DNA of 64,000 nt, taken from Toxonevra muliebris. Its lineage: Eukaryota; Arthropoda; Insecta; Diptera; Pallopteridae. The position numbers and the translations under genes were made by a program. Shown here in pieces: positions 11,013 to 23,800 of the stretch. The DNA is taken from the NCBI GenBank assembly GCA_963691655.1, contig OY829328.1, positions 69,444,400 through 69,508,399 on the forward strand, read 5' to 3'. Every line of letters begins with the position of its first letter. Within the stretch, counting starts at the first letter, position 1. Below the pieces are notes generated by a model. It saw nothing but the letters and a program-made list of their open reading frames with translations, searched no databases and was not told where the DNA came from.

Positions 11013-12960
11013 TTTGCGTGTACTTCATACGACTTGTAGTTAGTGTTTATTGGTGGTAGTGGTGGTTGATTATTACGAAATGTGCGAATTGATTTATACT
11101 TGACATAAATTTTGTTAATATCAAATGAAAAGTTTCTAAGTACTTGAGTTTTAAATAGGAATGTGTTTTAGTAAATAATGTATTTAGTTTTACTACTACG
11201 TTTAAAAAATTTTAATTATTTAGTAATTTGCATTATTGAAAAAAAAAAACATAAAACCAAAGTTTTTGTGTGTTTTCTCAATTGAAACTCTTTAGTTTTG
11301 ATTGGTAAAAATTCACTACAAAAATTTACTTTAAGCCCCTTGAAATTTCATGGATTTTTATGATTTTTAAATTCAACTTTGGCCTACTTTGAATTTCTTA
11401 TTAGTTAATAATAATAAAAGCAATCATAAAGTACAAACAGTATAATTTTAAATCAATAAATTCTTTGATGCCGGAACTATCTTGCTGTGGCATCGTCCTC
11501 ATGCCTTCAATCAATTCAATGTTATACCTCTTTTTGTAATAGAAAACAAAAACAAATAAGTCAGCGGATAGGAAAACCAAAAATGAAAAACAAAAAAATA
11601 ATATTTGAAAATACCTACATACAAACAAATTAGAAAAAAAAGCAATCGTAAATATAACTAGTTAACAACTTCTTTTATTTATCTTTGAAAAAAAAAATCA
11701 ATTTATTAATTTGCATTTATTAAGAAACAAATTAATTTAAACAAAATATTTTTAATACACATTGATTTGCATAGCGATGGCGCCATCATCAGTTTATAAA
11801 AAAAAATACTCAAAAAAGCAAAGTCTCTCAGAGTCAGAGAAAGAAGAGAGAAAGGGTGAGCGCAAGCACTATCCGCATTCGAACTTCATATGAACTCTAT
11901 ATCAAAAATTGTTTGTGGAATGCTGTTAAACATTTTTGTTGTCTCCGGTTTGTTTTTACTTTTTTATTTTTTTGATTTGCCGAATTTAATATACATACAT
12001 ACATTTGTATTTATTTTTTTCTCTTTACTCATTTTAAACAGATCAAGGTTATGTTGTGGTCTTATGACCAATAATATTTACAACAATTTTATGATATTTA
12101 CCATGATGATTACCACCAACTTCATATCACAAAATGACCAGTGATCAGCAGTATTTTTTTTTTTTTGGCTTTAATATTTCATATGATCACATTTCATATA
12201 TTTTTCCCTGTTATTGTTGGTTTATTTTTAATGCCATCTTTAATTGCATTTTGGTAATGGGGTTTTCGTTGTTGTCTTTGTTGGCTCTTGTTGTTAAATA
12301 TTTTTGTTGCTGCTGTAATTGTTGCCGAGTGGAATGGTACAAATATGTATGAATATGTAACAAAAATTACTTGTACCGATATTTCAAGTTTTTGGTCATT
12401 GATTTTTTTTTTTTACGCATTTTCGGAAGTATTAATTTCATACATGGCAATAAGATATGACTCATGTGGGAAATATTTTTGCTGTAAATAGATTTGAGGG
12501 TTTTTTCGGTTGCAAAACCGTGAAGAAACTTTTCTGGAAAAAATTATAAAGTAATATGTAATCTTAATTAGTTAAGGACTGAAACATAAAAAATGGGGAA
12601 ATTTCAAATTGAAATAAAACATATCTGTATATATAAACTTATATATAGATGAGAAGATCGATATATAGGGGACTTTTGTAATCCCCACCATCCCAGCAGT
12701 TTTTGATAAGACAGTGTAAATATTGTACAAGAAAGTTGACACTTGTGCTTTTTTTAAACTCCCCCGCATTTTAAGTTTTATAAAATTGTAGCCTACTTAT
12801 TTTTGCACAAAATTTCAAAAAGTTATTTATTTAATTGTTTGGAAATCCAAGATGTCAGCTCAACTTATATCATTCTGGTTATTTTGACTAGCGATTGGCT
12901 ATGGGGGCTATGGCGTCCTAAGGCTTCCTTCCCTCCCTGCTTCCCTTTGGTTTGCTTTTA
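11013..12960. other. Non-coding AT-rich interval
   Basis: Poly-T and poly-A rich. Apparent short reading frames here are Phe- and Tyr-rich from T-tracts. An 11770-11900 segment is less AT-rich, but no gene feature is supported. Confidence 0.5.
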
Positions 12961-12964
12961 ATTT

Positions 12965-13800
12965 AAATTTGGCGTCTCCTTTTAGCTTCAGTTTTGATCT
13001 AACTCTTAATTTGAGTTGTGGTCAAAATTTTGTTCTGAATTGGCTTGATTTTGATAAGAGTTTTTGGTCTGAATTTCGGTCCGAAACCGGTCTGAATTTT
13101 GCCTTAAATTTTGGTCTGAATTCGGCTGGGATTTTGGTTTATTTTTTTTTTAATTTGTTGTCTCAATTCGGTCTAAAGTTTGGCTACTTTTGATCTGTAT
13201 TTGAGTTAAAATTTTTTTGTGTGAATATTTATCAGATATTTCCACTAGTTTTTGGTCTGAATTTTGGTTTGCTTTCGTTAGGTATTTGGCTGGCGGCCTT
13301 TTGGCCTAAAGTTGTGTCTAACTATTAGTCTGAGTTGTGGTCTAAATTTTTTTCAGATTTTGGGTTTGATTTTTGGCGTGAGTTTTCAACTGATTTTGGT
13401 TTGGATTCGGTCTGAATTTTGGATTTTTAGTCTGAATTTGGCCTCATTGTGATCGATTTTTCTTAGAATTTCAGTCCGATTCGTGGTCTGAATATTGTTT
13501 TTTTTTTTTTTTTATTCAAGGTTTTGGTCTAAATTTGGTCTCATTCTGATCTAGATTATCGATCTGAATTTGGTTCGACCTTCGATCTAAAAAAGTGAAT
13601 TTTAGTTTGAAATTTAGTCAAAATTTCCGTCTAAATTTCTATTTGATTTTAGTTTGAATTTTGGTCTCAGTTTTATTCCAGTTGTCTTTTAATTTTTAGT
13701 TTGTATTTTTTGATGTGAACATTGATAAAATTTTCGCATTAGTTTTCGGTCTATGTTTGAGTTTTGGTCGATATTGAGTCTGATATTTATCCTTTAATTT
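12965..13800 (+). repeat. Degenerate 12-bp tandem repeat, unit about GGTCTGAATTTT
   Basis: The word TTTTGGTCTGAATTT and close variants (GGTCCGAA, GGTCTAAATTT, GATCTGAATTTGG, GGTCTGAGTT) recur over about 0.8 kb at spacings near 12 bp or small multiples. One short stretch is open and would read NFALNFGLN-type repeats, but frame breaks elsewhere argue against coding. Related arrays lie at 33085-33620 (same strand) and 51484-51790 (opposite strand). Confidence 0.75.
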
Positions 13801-14452
13801 AGTAAAATCAGCCCTCACCAAACCCAAATCCTAAAAGCACCACTGTTAGAAGGTTTGTCTTTTCGTATCCCACAGTATTATAATAAACACAGTTTGCCAT
13901 TTCAACATAACCTTAACAAATGACTCAAGGTTGTACTTGAGTTTAATGACAGCAAATGTTTATAAACTATAATCACAACCTAACAATTTATTGCATATTA
14001 TTTCTGTACAGCTTACTTTCTTCAATTTAATCTCCCGTATTTAATAAATTTACGAACTATAAGTAATCTATGACAATTTTGCAGGAAATTGTTTCATTTT
14101 CCTTATAAATATCACGTTCCATTTATTATGAAATATGTGAATATGCAAATAAATAACAATATGTACTGCGTTTCAATCAGAAATTACAAAAGTAAACAAA
14201 ACAATTAAACCGACAAAGCTCATGATATACCTACATACTGTTATTAAATACTTAATCACTTTGAACTCATGACCCAGTCAACAACTGAATAAAAGAAATA
14301 AAAGATACAACGCAATAATTATCGCTGCATATACAACCACATATAATTATTAAATTATAATTAATACATTTAATTAAATACTAGAGTCAAAACCATAAAA
14401 AATACATACATATAATTAAAGAGAAAACAATAAAATAAATATTCGAAAAAAA

Positions 14453-14877
14453 ATGACCTGCCTGTCGGACATTGATTTAGCTACACTACACAAAAGTCGT
14501 CTCGAAGAGCGTCTCAATTATAAATTGGCATGGAGTGTTACTAATCGCTCCAATTATCATCATCATCATCATCATCCACACTTTGATGGATTTAGTGAAA
14601 TGACGCGTGTGTGCCTGCAACGTAACATACGCAGTAAAGGTTCAGCAAATGTTGCTGATTTAAATGGCAACTGCACTGAGAATGATGATCATCATATGCT
14701 AAATGCAAAATTAAAGCATATGAATTTTAGTGAATATGCTGAACAACATTTGCAACATGGTAATGGGAATATTGTTGGGTCAACGCATCATCATCATCAT
14801 CATCTTCGTGTTGAAGATGAGGCAGATTGTAATTATTTTTCGTCAACAACACGCAGGCGACGTTCGGGCACGTGGCC
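14453..14877 (+). CDS. NADK: NAD kinase first coding exon A (long N-terminus)
   Basis: ATG at 14453 after an A-rich leader opens 141 codons plus two bases, ending ...RRRRSGTWP at the strong donor CC|GTAAGT. Its phase joins exactly to 33897 (cc|g) to give [10 protein letters not shown], which continues the RTRSL motif of animal NADK. The product is hydrophilic with two six-His runs encoded by CAT/CAC, shows no signal peptide and has no recognised domain, so it is probably a disordered isoform-specific extension. Possible upstream acceptors are the pyrimidine-rich ...CTGTACAG ending at 14011 and ...TTTTGCAG ending at 14084. Either could receive a 5' UTR exon from the 2521 promoter. Alternatively, transcription starts locally. 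Confidence 0.8.
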
Positions 14878-17800
14878 GTAAGTATATTTACACTAACATT
14901 ATAGAGTTAAACCTATCTATTTGCCTATCTACCTTACTATAAATAAATAAATCATTATGTATGTATTCACCTGATTAATATTTCCTTATCTTCAATAGAA
15001 TTTAGCAGCACGTAATATTAAACACTGATACTCTCTAACATTCATATTTGTATGGATATATGTTAATTTCAATGCTATACTATCTACAAATATTCTAGAA
15101 ATTAAATAAACAACAAATTTCCATATTTGAACTTGTGTTTATTTTTTTTTTTAAATTGATAACGTTGTGTATAATATTATCATAAACGTTGTTCAACGTT
15201 TCTATGTATTTATGTGCATATATGGTTTATGAATCATCATCACGACACTTTCTTTCGATTTATTACAAAATAGGTGCTATTAATTTATCTATATTTGGTT
15301 AATCATACCATAATTAACTGATTTTTATATTCATACGATACCTTGAATATAAATCATAACTTCTGCACTGATTTCGATTTCAGTGTATGCCTTAAACAGA
15401 AAGTGATCATTGCAAAAAATTTCAAATCATGTTATCGCCAATGGTGGTTCTGATGACTAACGCATCCCAAAGTTGGGTTTTAGGAATAAAAGCTCTCTTC
15501 GCGATAGGTATCTCAGCCATTTTATTCATTGTTTCTAAAGTAAAAGGCTCTTGAAGTAATGAAGAGATGGACGGTCCCTTACACTCTCTCTAGATCCACT
15601 AGTAGAAAAAATAAATTTCGCTAAGCTTTCTTAACTTCTTCAATATTCTTTCCGCATATTTTTCACGTTAGTCTACCATAGGTTAAGGATTTTGCTGTAC
15701 AAATTAGTCAAATCACTTCATTTCCTTCAATTAGTTCCTACTTGAATAAATTTTCTCTGCTTTCTGTTTTTTATATAAAGTTTTCTTAATTAAAAAGGCG
15801 GCTGAAAGAAGAACGAGAGCACATTTTTTTACGCGGGAGTTTATCCTTTTGCTCCGATCATTCTGGTGAGACGGGCGTAGTCTCATTGCAGTCTGAAGCA
15901 CCGTTTCGTATAATCGCGGGAGAAGGCTGGGTCTCCTTATTTATTATTATTTTTTTGGTTAGGGCTGTGCCTTATTGCTTTAACTGATCTGGTGAGACGG
16001 CATGGTCTCATGCAGACTAACGCGATGCCATTTACCAGGATAGGATAAGGCTTTGTGACATTCTGGCCGCGCCCTCCACCTCTGTGGGGTATTTTAGTCG
16101 CCTCTTCCGACAGGCAATACCTTACCGCGGAAACATTCTAGCCCTCTTCCTGCAAGGGCAAGGGTGTTCACAGTTGTACATTTTTAATGAAGAACTTGAT
16201 AATTTAGGAAAATTTCTGTAAATAATAAGTTTGTAAGTTGATCCGATATTCATTTGACTTTGTAAGTCAAATCTTTGTCAAAATCACATAAAAAATCCTA
16301 AACCACGCATTTTTCCCCCCTCGGTGACTTGGTATGACTCCTTAAGGGGACAAACATTTGAAGTTAATTTGAAATTTAACTTTTTCAACGTTTTTCCAAA
16401 TTGAGTCAATTCTATTCTATATTGAGAGATTGTATGTCTATTTATGTAGATATTGTATATATATATACTAGCGAATCCAGAGATTTTCTAAAAGCAGGGT
16501 TTTAATTTTTTTCGTCTTTTAAATTTTTTTTAATTCATGACAAATGATCCAAATGCATGAAAATTTCATCAGTAAAGCGGTTGTAATCCCTAATCCTGCC
16601 GCACTTGAATCCGGTAGTAATAGTGGCGCCATCTTGCGTCCAACGTTCAAACCACAATATGGTTTTCGTAGATTGCAGCTTTCTGTATCGATGCGCATAT
16701 ATAACGGTATTTGAAAACGCCAGCTGTCAAAAGTTATTGCCATTTTTTTGTGAAAAAATACGTTTTTAACATAAAAATAAAATAAAATTTTTGATTTTCT
16801 ATATAGCTGAAAGATATTGTTTCTATAAATTTCACACTGAATAATTGATATAAATTTTAAACTTGGTTATTTTACTCAATAATGTGATTAAAAAAAACAG
16901 TTATGTATTACTATTTTACTTGATACTGCCCAACGAACCATATATGGCCCACTAGGTAATTTCAGATTTTAATACTTGTAATTAAGATATTGACAAAGTC
17001 ATAGAACAATAGTTGTTCAGAATGAAGAATGCTATCCCGTAATATTGTGTTATACAAAATTTGCGTTTTTAGGAGACTATGAAAATTAAATCTAGATGGC
17101 AATTTTCAAAATCTTAATCTTGACTTAAGTTCATGCTAAATTCTTTATTTGAAGTTATATATAAACAGGCTTAATGAACAAATGTAGTCATCACAATAAC
17201 AATGCATATAGAGACGGGCAAATCAGACGGCCGTTTCGGAATCCGCCACAATTCCTCATCAGTGATCTTAGTGAAAGTTCTTAATCTTTCAATATCCTAT
17301 ATAAGCTACTAATATTTGAATATAATATTTGCGTTGTTGGGCAAGGAAGGGTTAAAATATAATTGGATTAATAGTTCAGGAGTTATGGACATTTACAAAA
17401 AACAAAAATTGTGGTCAGGGTCAGAACACTGCTGTACAAAAGACATAAGAAATGAAGAAATATGAAAATAACATGAAAATCAAAGAAAAAGGAAATATTG
17501 CAAAAATGAAAATCGGGAAAAGAGACCTGAAATCAAAATCCTTCTGTGTTAATCTTAAGGAAAATTTGATTATACACACACGATACGATAAAATGACACG
17601 AAAAACACGCACGGGTGAACAAATTTATTTCCAGAGTCAAAACGCATCATTACAACAATATTTTCGGTGTTCTGACCCTAACAACACACGTCATTTAGCG
17701 TCGCATCATTTACAGCATATTCGCGTAATGCAAACACCATGAAATGCTACAAATTTACACTTCTTAAACCTTATTAAACAATTTAAGTTAACTTTGATAT

Positions 17801-20800
17801 TTGCATGTTATTTTTTAAACTAATGCACTTTTTCTGGCACTCTTAAAAAGTTTTTTTTTTTACTCTTTTAACACGCGGTCACGTAACACTTATATACACT
17901 TCACGCCCTGAACTCGAAATGACATGAAAAGTTCACTTTCGTCATGACAAACAATACTGTATATAAACTTAGCGGACGCCAGTGAGATATAACGGAGAAA
18001 ACGGCACTGTCCGACCCTGATAGCGTCCCGACCACGACGACACTCCCCTATATATATCTACAAATCAGACATTATTTTTTTAATTATATTTAAAGTATTT
18101 CTTTTATTTATATTTATATACATATATATATTTTTCTATTTGTACATTGGAGAGCCTGTTTTAAATTTAATTTTCTTCGATATTAATGCATTTGATTAAT
18201 ACTAATGCTGAGATTTTGAGTTTCGTACGATCTTATGTATTAATATTTCCCGAATGAAGCGTTTTCAATTGAGTTTCTTCAAAATGAGATACTATTTTCT
18301 TGTGTTTCCTGATTGATTATTCTGCTTTCAACCAAACAAGAAACCATTGTCTTTGTGTTTAGTTACAAACCAATTTACTCGCCTTGTAAAGAATTGAAGT
18401 ATCATGCACACACGCAAATGTTTATCTAAATATTGGGAAAATTTTATTTATTTGCAAAAAAAAATGAAGAAATTGTTAATTTAAACTGTAAATAATAAAC
18501 AGTCAAAAAAGAAAAGTCATGCATGTAAAAAAAAATCACTGGGAATTTTCAAAGATGATTTTTAGAAAAGAATTTTCAACAGAAATCTGTTTAATTAAAA
18601 AACAATTAAGTAAAATAAGAAAAAAAAAAACATCATGTTAATTAACATCTCCCCGACGGGGAATTGAACCCCGGTCTCCCGCGTGACAGGCGGGGATACT
18701 GACCACTATACTATCGAGGATGTTGTTGCTAACAGTGCGAATAATTATTCTAAGCAAAAGAGCGCAAATGCATCTTCACATATAGTACATACATATGTAT
18801 ATACGTCAATGCAAACGTCATGTAGTTTTGTTATGAATTGCATAAACAATTCATAACAAAACTCTCTCTCCTCTCTACAATACACACTCTTATTTGTTGA
18901 GCTCTTTTAATCTCTTTTATATTTATTTATTACTGTACAGTAAACACACGCAAATTAGAATTTTATTTTCATTTCTTTTTTGCCTCAATTATTTTTAACC
19001 TCAAGCGTTTTTTTTTGTTAATTATCTCGAAATATTTTAATTTGTTTATAAATTCATTCTTGTTTTAAGTGTCAAAAATGACAAAAACGCAAAAAAAAAG
19101 AAGAGGTTTCTTTTAAAAAATAATAAATAAATAAAAGAATCCGTACCAGTCGGTGTCAAGCATCATTGGCATAATTCGCGCCATTTATTCTTTCTGTTGT
19201 TGTGTTTTTATTTGTTTGATTTTTTTGTTTGTTTTTTTTTTTTCCAAATTTTTTGTCCAAATTTTTGTCAATCTGGTCTTCACCTGTTATTCTTTTTAGC
19301 TGTTATTGTTTATTGTTTTTTATTTTAAGATAAAGAATTTTTGAAATGGCTTTAAAAACGTTTTTTTATTAGGTTTTAACGTTTTTATACGTCACAAACA
19401 AAATAACACATAAAAACAATACAAAAAATAAATAGTAACAAGTTATTACCCGGACCTACATTATTATTGCCAGGCGAGATAAACAAAAAAGTTATAGCTA
19501 GGGTTGTAATTGATGCTTGATGATTTAGAGTTCTGCTTTTGAAACTTAATTTTTTCAAAATAAACAAAGACTCCAAACATTGTTTGCATAGGTACATTAC
19601 GATTCTTTTATTTATTTCAGTTCTATGAAAAACAATTGACAAATACTTAAAAAAAATATAAATTCTCTTTTTTATTTTGGCAGCATCCACAGCTTCGAAT
19701 TGTACATGAAAAATATTACAAATGAATAGAAATAAAACTAATTAAATAAAAAACGAAATTTTGTTAACCTGAAACTAATTTAATATTTGGAGTGTTCGTA
19801 GTTGATTACTAATCTGTAAAGTTTTTAATGAAAAATTAGAGAAATTAAAATCGAGCCATTTCTTACCTTCCAACGAAAAATTCGATTGAAAAGTAATTTT
19901 AGAATATGACTTTATATTATATATTTTTTTCTTTTCAAAGATTTCAAACTCATACGTTCAAGAAAGCCTCTTAGGTTAGGTTAGGTTATTGTGGCAGTCG
20001 GTCTAAATGACCAACTCACTTAGACCCTCACTAAGTGGACACTGTGATACCACTGCGCGACACGGAAACCTCATCGAAGCTCTAATATCATTTCGAAGCT
20101 CTAATAAAGCGCAGGATCTGTTTAATCTTAGCGCCAGATACTTCCGTAAGGGAATTAAAAGCTTATTTGCTTAGAAAACCCGTTCTGCTTCTAGCTAGAG
20201 CTGGGCAATTACTGAAAAGGTGTTCAACTGTTTCTTCCTCTTCTTCGTCCCTGCAACTTTTGCAGAATTCATGAGAGCATATTCCTAATCTGAGAGCATG
20301 CCTGCCAAATAGCCAATTACCAGTTATACAAGCCACGTCCTTAGATATGTCCTCTCTCGGAAGGCTGATCAGCTCCCTCTATATTAGTCTAGTAGTAAAA
20401 CACGTTTTTTCGTTTGTCCAAGGCTTATTGGCCTCATACACGACCCTATTCTTTAGCATTAGTTTACAGGTGGCAATAGGTATTCCTATAATGCCTCTGT
20501 CCGTACGCAGCGGAAGGTTAGTACCCTGTCTGGCTATCTCATCAGTCCCGCAGTTTCCTTCAATGTTCTTATGCCCCGGAACCCATATTAGGCGTACCAT
20601 AAAAACAATGCTAATATCATTTAGGGCTGCCAGGCATTCCTGAGGAACCTTTGATTTTAGTGCCACCGAATTCATTGATCTTATAGCCGTCTGGCTGTCC
20701 GAGTATATATATTTATAATGGTTTTTGTTACAGCGTGCTTACCTAAGTAAACGGCTAGCTCTTTTGTCGCTAGGAGCTCTGCTTGATATACACTGCAGTG

Positions 20801-23800
20801 GTCGGGGAGGCGAACAGATAGTTCCAGTCCTTGTTCTTTTGAGAAACTCCAATGCCAACTCTATCGTCAAGCTTAGATCCGTTGGTATAGAAATTGAGTT
20901 CTTCTCTTCTCCATGGCATGGCTATTTTCCTCTCCCTTCGAGTCGGAATATGGTTCTTGAAATGCCTGTCAAAGTTGGGTTTTGAGATGAAGTGGTCAAT
21001 CTCTTGGATGCAACTACTCTATTTATATAAAATAATAAAATGACCCGTCTGCCGATCTTTCTATATCGCCGAATTTTTTAGCCTGAGCGCTGATGCGGCG
21101 GCCATTTGTTTCCCTACCAGGTCTAGCGCAGGAAATTAATATTGTTGAATGTACCTTCTATATCTATGGACACCGTCAATACGAACTCTTTGTCCCAGAT
21201 TGTTTTTTCCATAAGCCAAATGAGCCGTTTTTGTAGATTTACCTTTCGTGTAGGCATACTGTGCCGAGGAGATTCTACCAATTGGTATAACTTCTCCATG
21301 CATCCACCAACCTCTCCAGCGATTTGAGAAGAAAGGCTGTCTAGTCTAAGTCTTTGGGATTAACGTGCGAGGACTTGCCAGCCTTGAGTATGAAGGAAAC
21401 CTTTGTTTCTCTCCAGCTTAGCGGCATATAGCCCGTATTTAAAAGAAGACCTCTTAGACGTATGAGTATGTATTTACTCCTCTTATTCAACCTAACCTTA
21501 CAAAATAAAATAGTATCAAAGTTGACATAAACATGTTATTTAGATGGTAATGAATTTTTTTACCCCAAAAGTATGCTAGCTTTTCGAAAAAAACTTAAAA
21601 TTTCAAAAACTTCGTGGTTTTATGCATTTAAACTACTCTTGCTGCTAAATTATTAGACTTGTAAAAGAAATGTTTACATTTTAAAAATAAGCAATGTTAA
21701 TCCATTTTAAATCTGTTCACGCTTTTGCTTTCCAAAAAGTATGAAAAATCTAATTTCAAGCCTTATTTATTGTGAAACTGATAAAATTTTTGAAAGCTTA
21801 GAAATATTTATTTATGAACTCTTTCTTTTTTTATTCAATCGTTATTAGCAACGTCGTAAACCGTATAGAGCTCGTGATTTGAAAAAAAAAGTTTGGGGAA
21901 TATTTTAAGAATTGGAAACTGAACTTTGTTCTTTCTTTCTTACTGTTCTGCATGACAAAATCTCAGAATTTTATTCCCATGAAAATTTTATTACTAAAAG
22001 TGAATGATTAGAAATAATTTTGAGTTCTGATGTGCAAACTTGGCATAATTAACACAGTCCTACAAAACAAATTACGTTTTCTTCTTGCGGCTATAAATGT
22101 AGTGTTGGCAAAAATCTGCTACAGATTCTATTGGTCGTTGAGTATGGCCAAAACTGAATTTTTAGGTAATAATATTTATTTATTTAGTCATTCATTTGCA
22201 ATACAAAAGCCCAATAGGCAAAAAAAAATATATATTACATAGCAAGTATGTGTGAAACTTAAATTAAAATATGAAAATTAAAATAAAAATTAAATTGAAA
22301 TTAAACAGAATATCTCAAAAACGTGCCTTTAATAAAGCTTTTCCTCAAAAAAATATTAAACAACATTATTCCAGATAACCGCAAATTTTTGTTATTGTAC
22401 TGTGCAATCTAAAAAATTATAAGAAACCGCATACAAAGAAACTATGAAGCAAATATTCCTCTTTTGTTTATACAATTCATATTCAAGAAATTTACATACC
22501 ATATAATAATATTAAATTATCAGCACCTTTTTAATCGTTACAAACATTTCTACATTAGAAATGAGTGTATTAACATTTTAAAATTAATAGTTAACATTTT
22601 GTCACTACATGAAACGTCACAAATTAATATGCAAAAAACAAGAAGAAATTAACATTTCTTTGAACAATTTTATTTAATTCAAATTGAATATTTAATTCAA
22701 ATTGAATTATTTACTCTTTATTTCGATTTACATATGAATGAGAGTGCTTGCGTATTTTTGTATATTTGTGGGCATATCTTAACCCATGAATGACTAACGT
22801 TACTAATATATATGTAAAACATGTTCGGTTTCTTTACAACTGCAGGAAATTAATAATAATAACAAATAAAAATAACAGTTTAAGTTATTTTTCTTGTCAG
22901 CCGAAAATATAACAATGTTTCAAAAAAACCCTATACTCAAATCAAAAATCTTTTTTAAAACGATATGTAGATCTAAAAATTATTTTAAAATTTGCACCAG
23001 TTTAAAATTTATAATCAAAAATATCTGATAAAATATTTTCCATCTTAAGTCGAGTTAGGCTGTTTTTTAATTTTTTACCACAGATATGTTCCTCTACACA
23101 ATGGGTTAATATGCATGTTTGCCGGTGTATATAAAACACACCGGTATCAAGACTTTATAATTATCATACGTTTCATTTACGTATAATTTCGAATTTTAAT
23201 TTATTTACTTGTACTGTTACTTTTAGAACCTTTAACACTTTAAAATTAAATGCAGACTGCCTAAGAAACATACATACATACGTATTACATTTCAATATAC
23301 ATATGCCATACCTATACTTTGATATTGTTCTTATATTGATATATTTTTGTATGTGTGTGTGTGTGCGAGCTCTCGTAATTTATTGTCATTAAATAGTGTT
23401 AGTCAGTGTTGTGATTTCATTGAGACGAGAAGTTTATTACATTTTTCGACATAAAACAAAACATTTCATACAAAAGGAAATAATTGTTTATAATTTTGAA
23501 AGATACTTCAATTATTAAAAAGGATTAATAATGAGTGCGTAAATATTTTGTTTTTATTATTTAATTAAAAAAAAATCTATTAGGAAAAAACTTTAGTATC
23601 ATACTGAAAAGGAAAGGATAACATAAAAAGCTAACAGTTTAAAGTTTTGACTCAAATTTTTGGCCAGTAGTATAACTTTCTTCTGCGGGAGAAAATCCCA
23701 AGGTTACGTTTTCTTTTCCGTGAAAGCCACTAGTTCTGTTATCCTGAGCTGCTATGATAGTTTCTATTGTCCTGAGAGGTAATTTGTAAGAATTCTTGCG

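Noticed and set aside
12134..12491. Phe/Cys-rich hydrophobic open stretches resembling membrane proteins
   Set aside because: The composition follows from T-rich and TTG-rich DNA; there is no splice context or homologous motif.
12969..13193. 74-codon open stretch with NFGLN-type repeats
   Set aside because: It follows from the degenerate 12-bp repeat, and the frame is lost in the rest of the same array.
14550..14580. Possible histidine-rich metal-binding protein independent of NAD kinase
   Set aside because: The exon has a strong donor in the exact phase needed to join NAD kinase exon 2, so it is best explained as that gene's N-terminus.
16519..16743. 74-codon - strand open stretch with a moderate-GC interior
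   Set aside because: It looks like an old repeat fragment, but no transposase, RT or gag-like motif could be read, so it is not annotated.
17452..17742. 96-codon lysine-rich open stretch
   Set aside because: It runs across the right end of a MITE and has no recognisable motif.
20347..21327. + strand open stretches of 60-100 codons
   Set aside because: They are antisense shadows of the - strand LINE, whose RT and RNase H motifs are clear.
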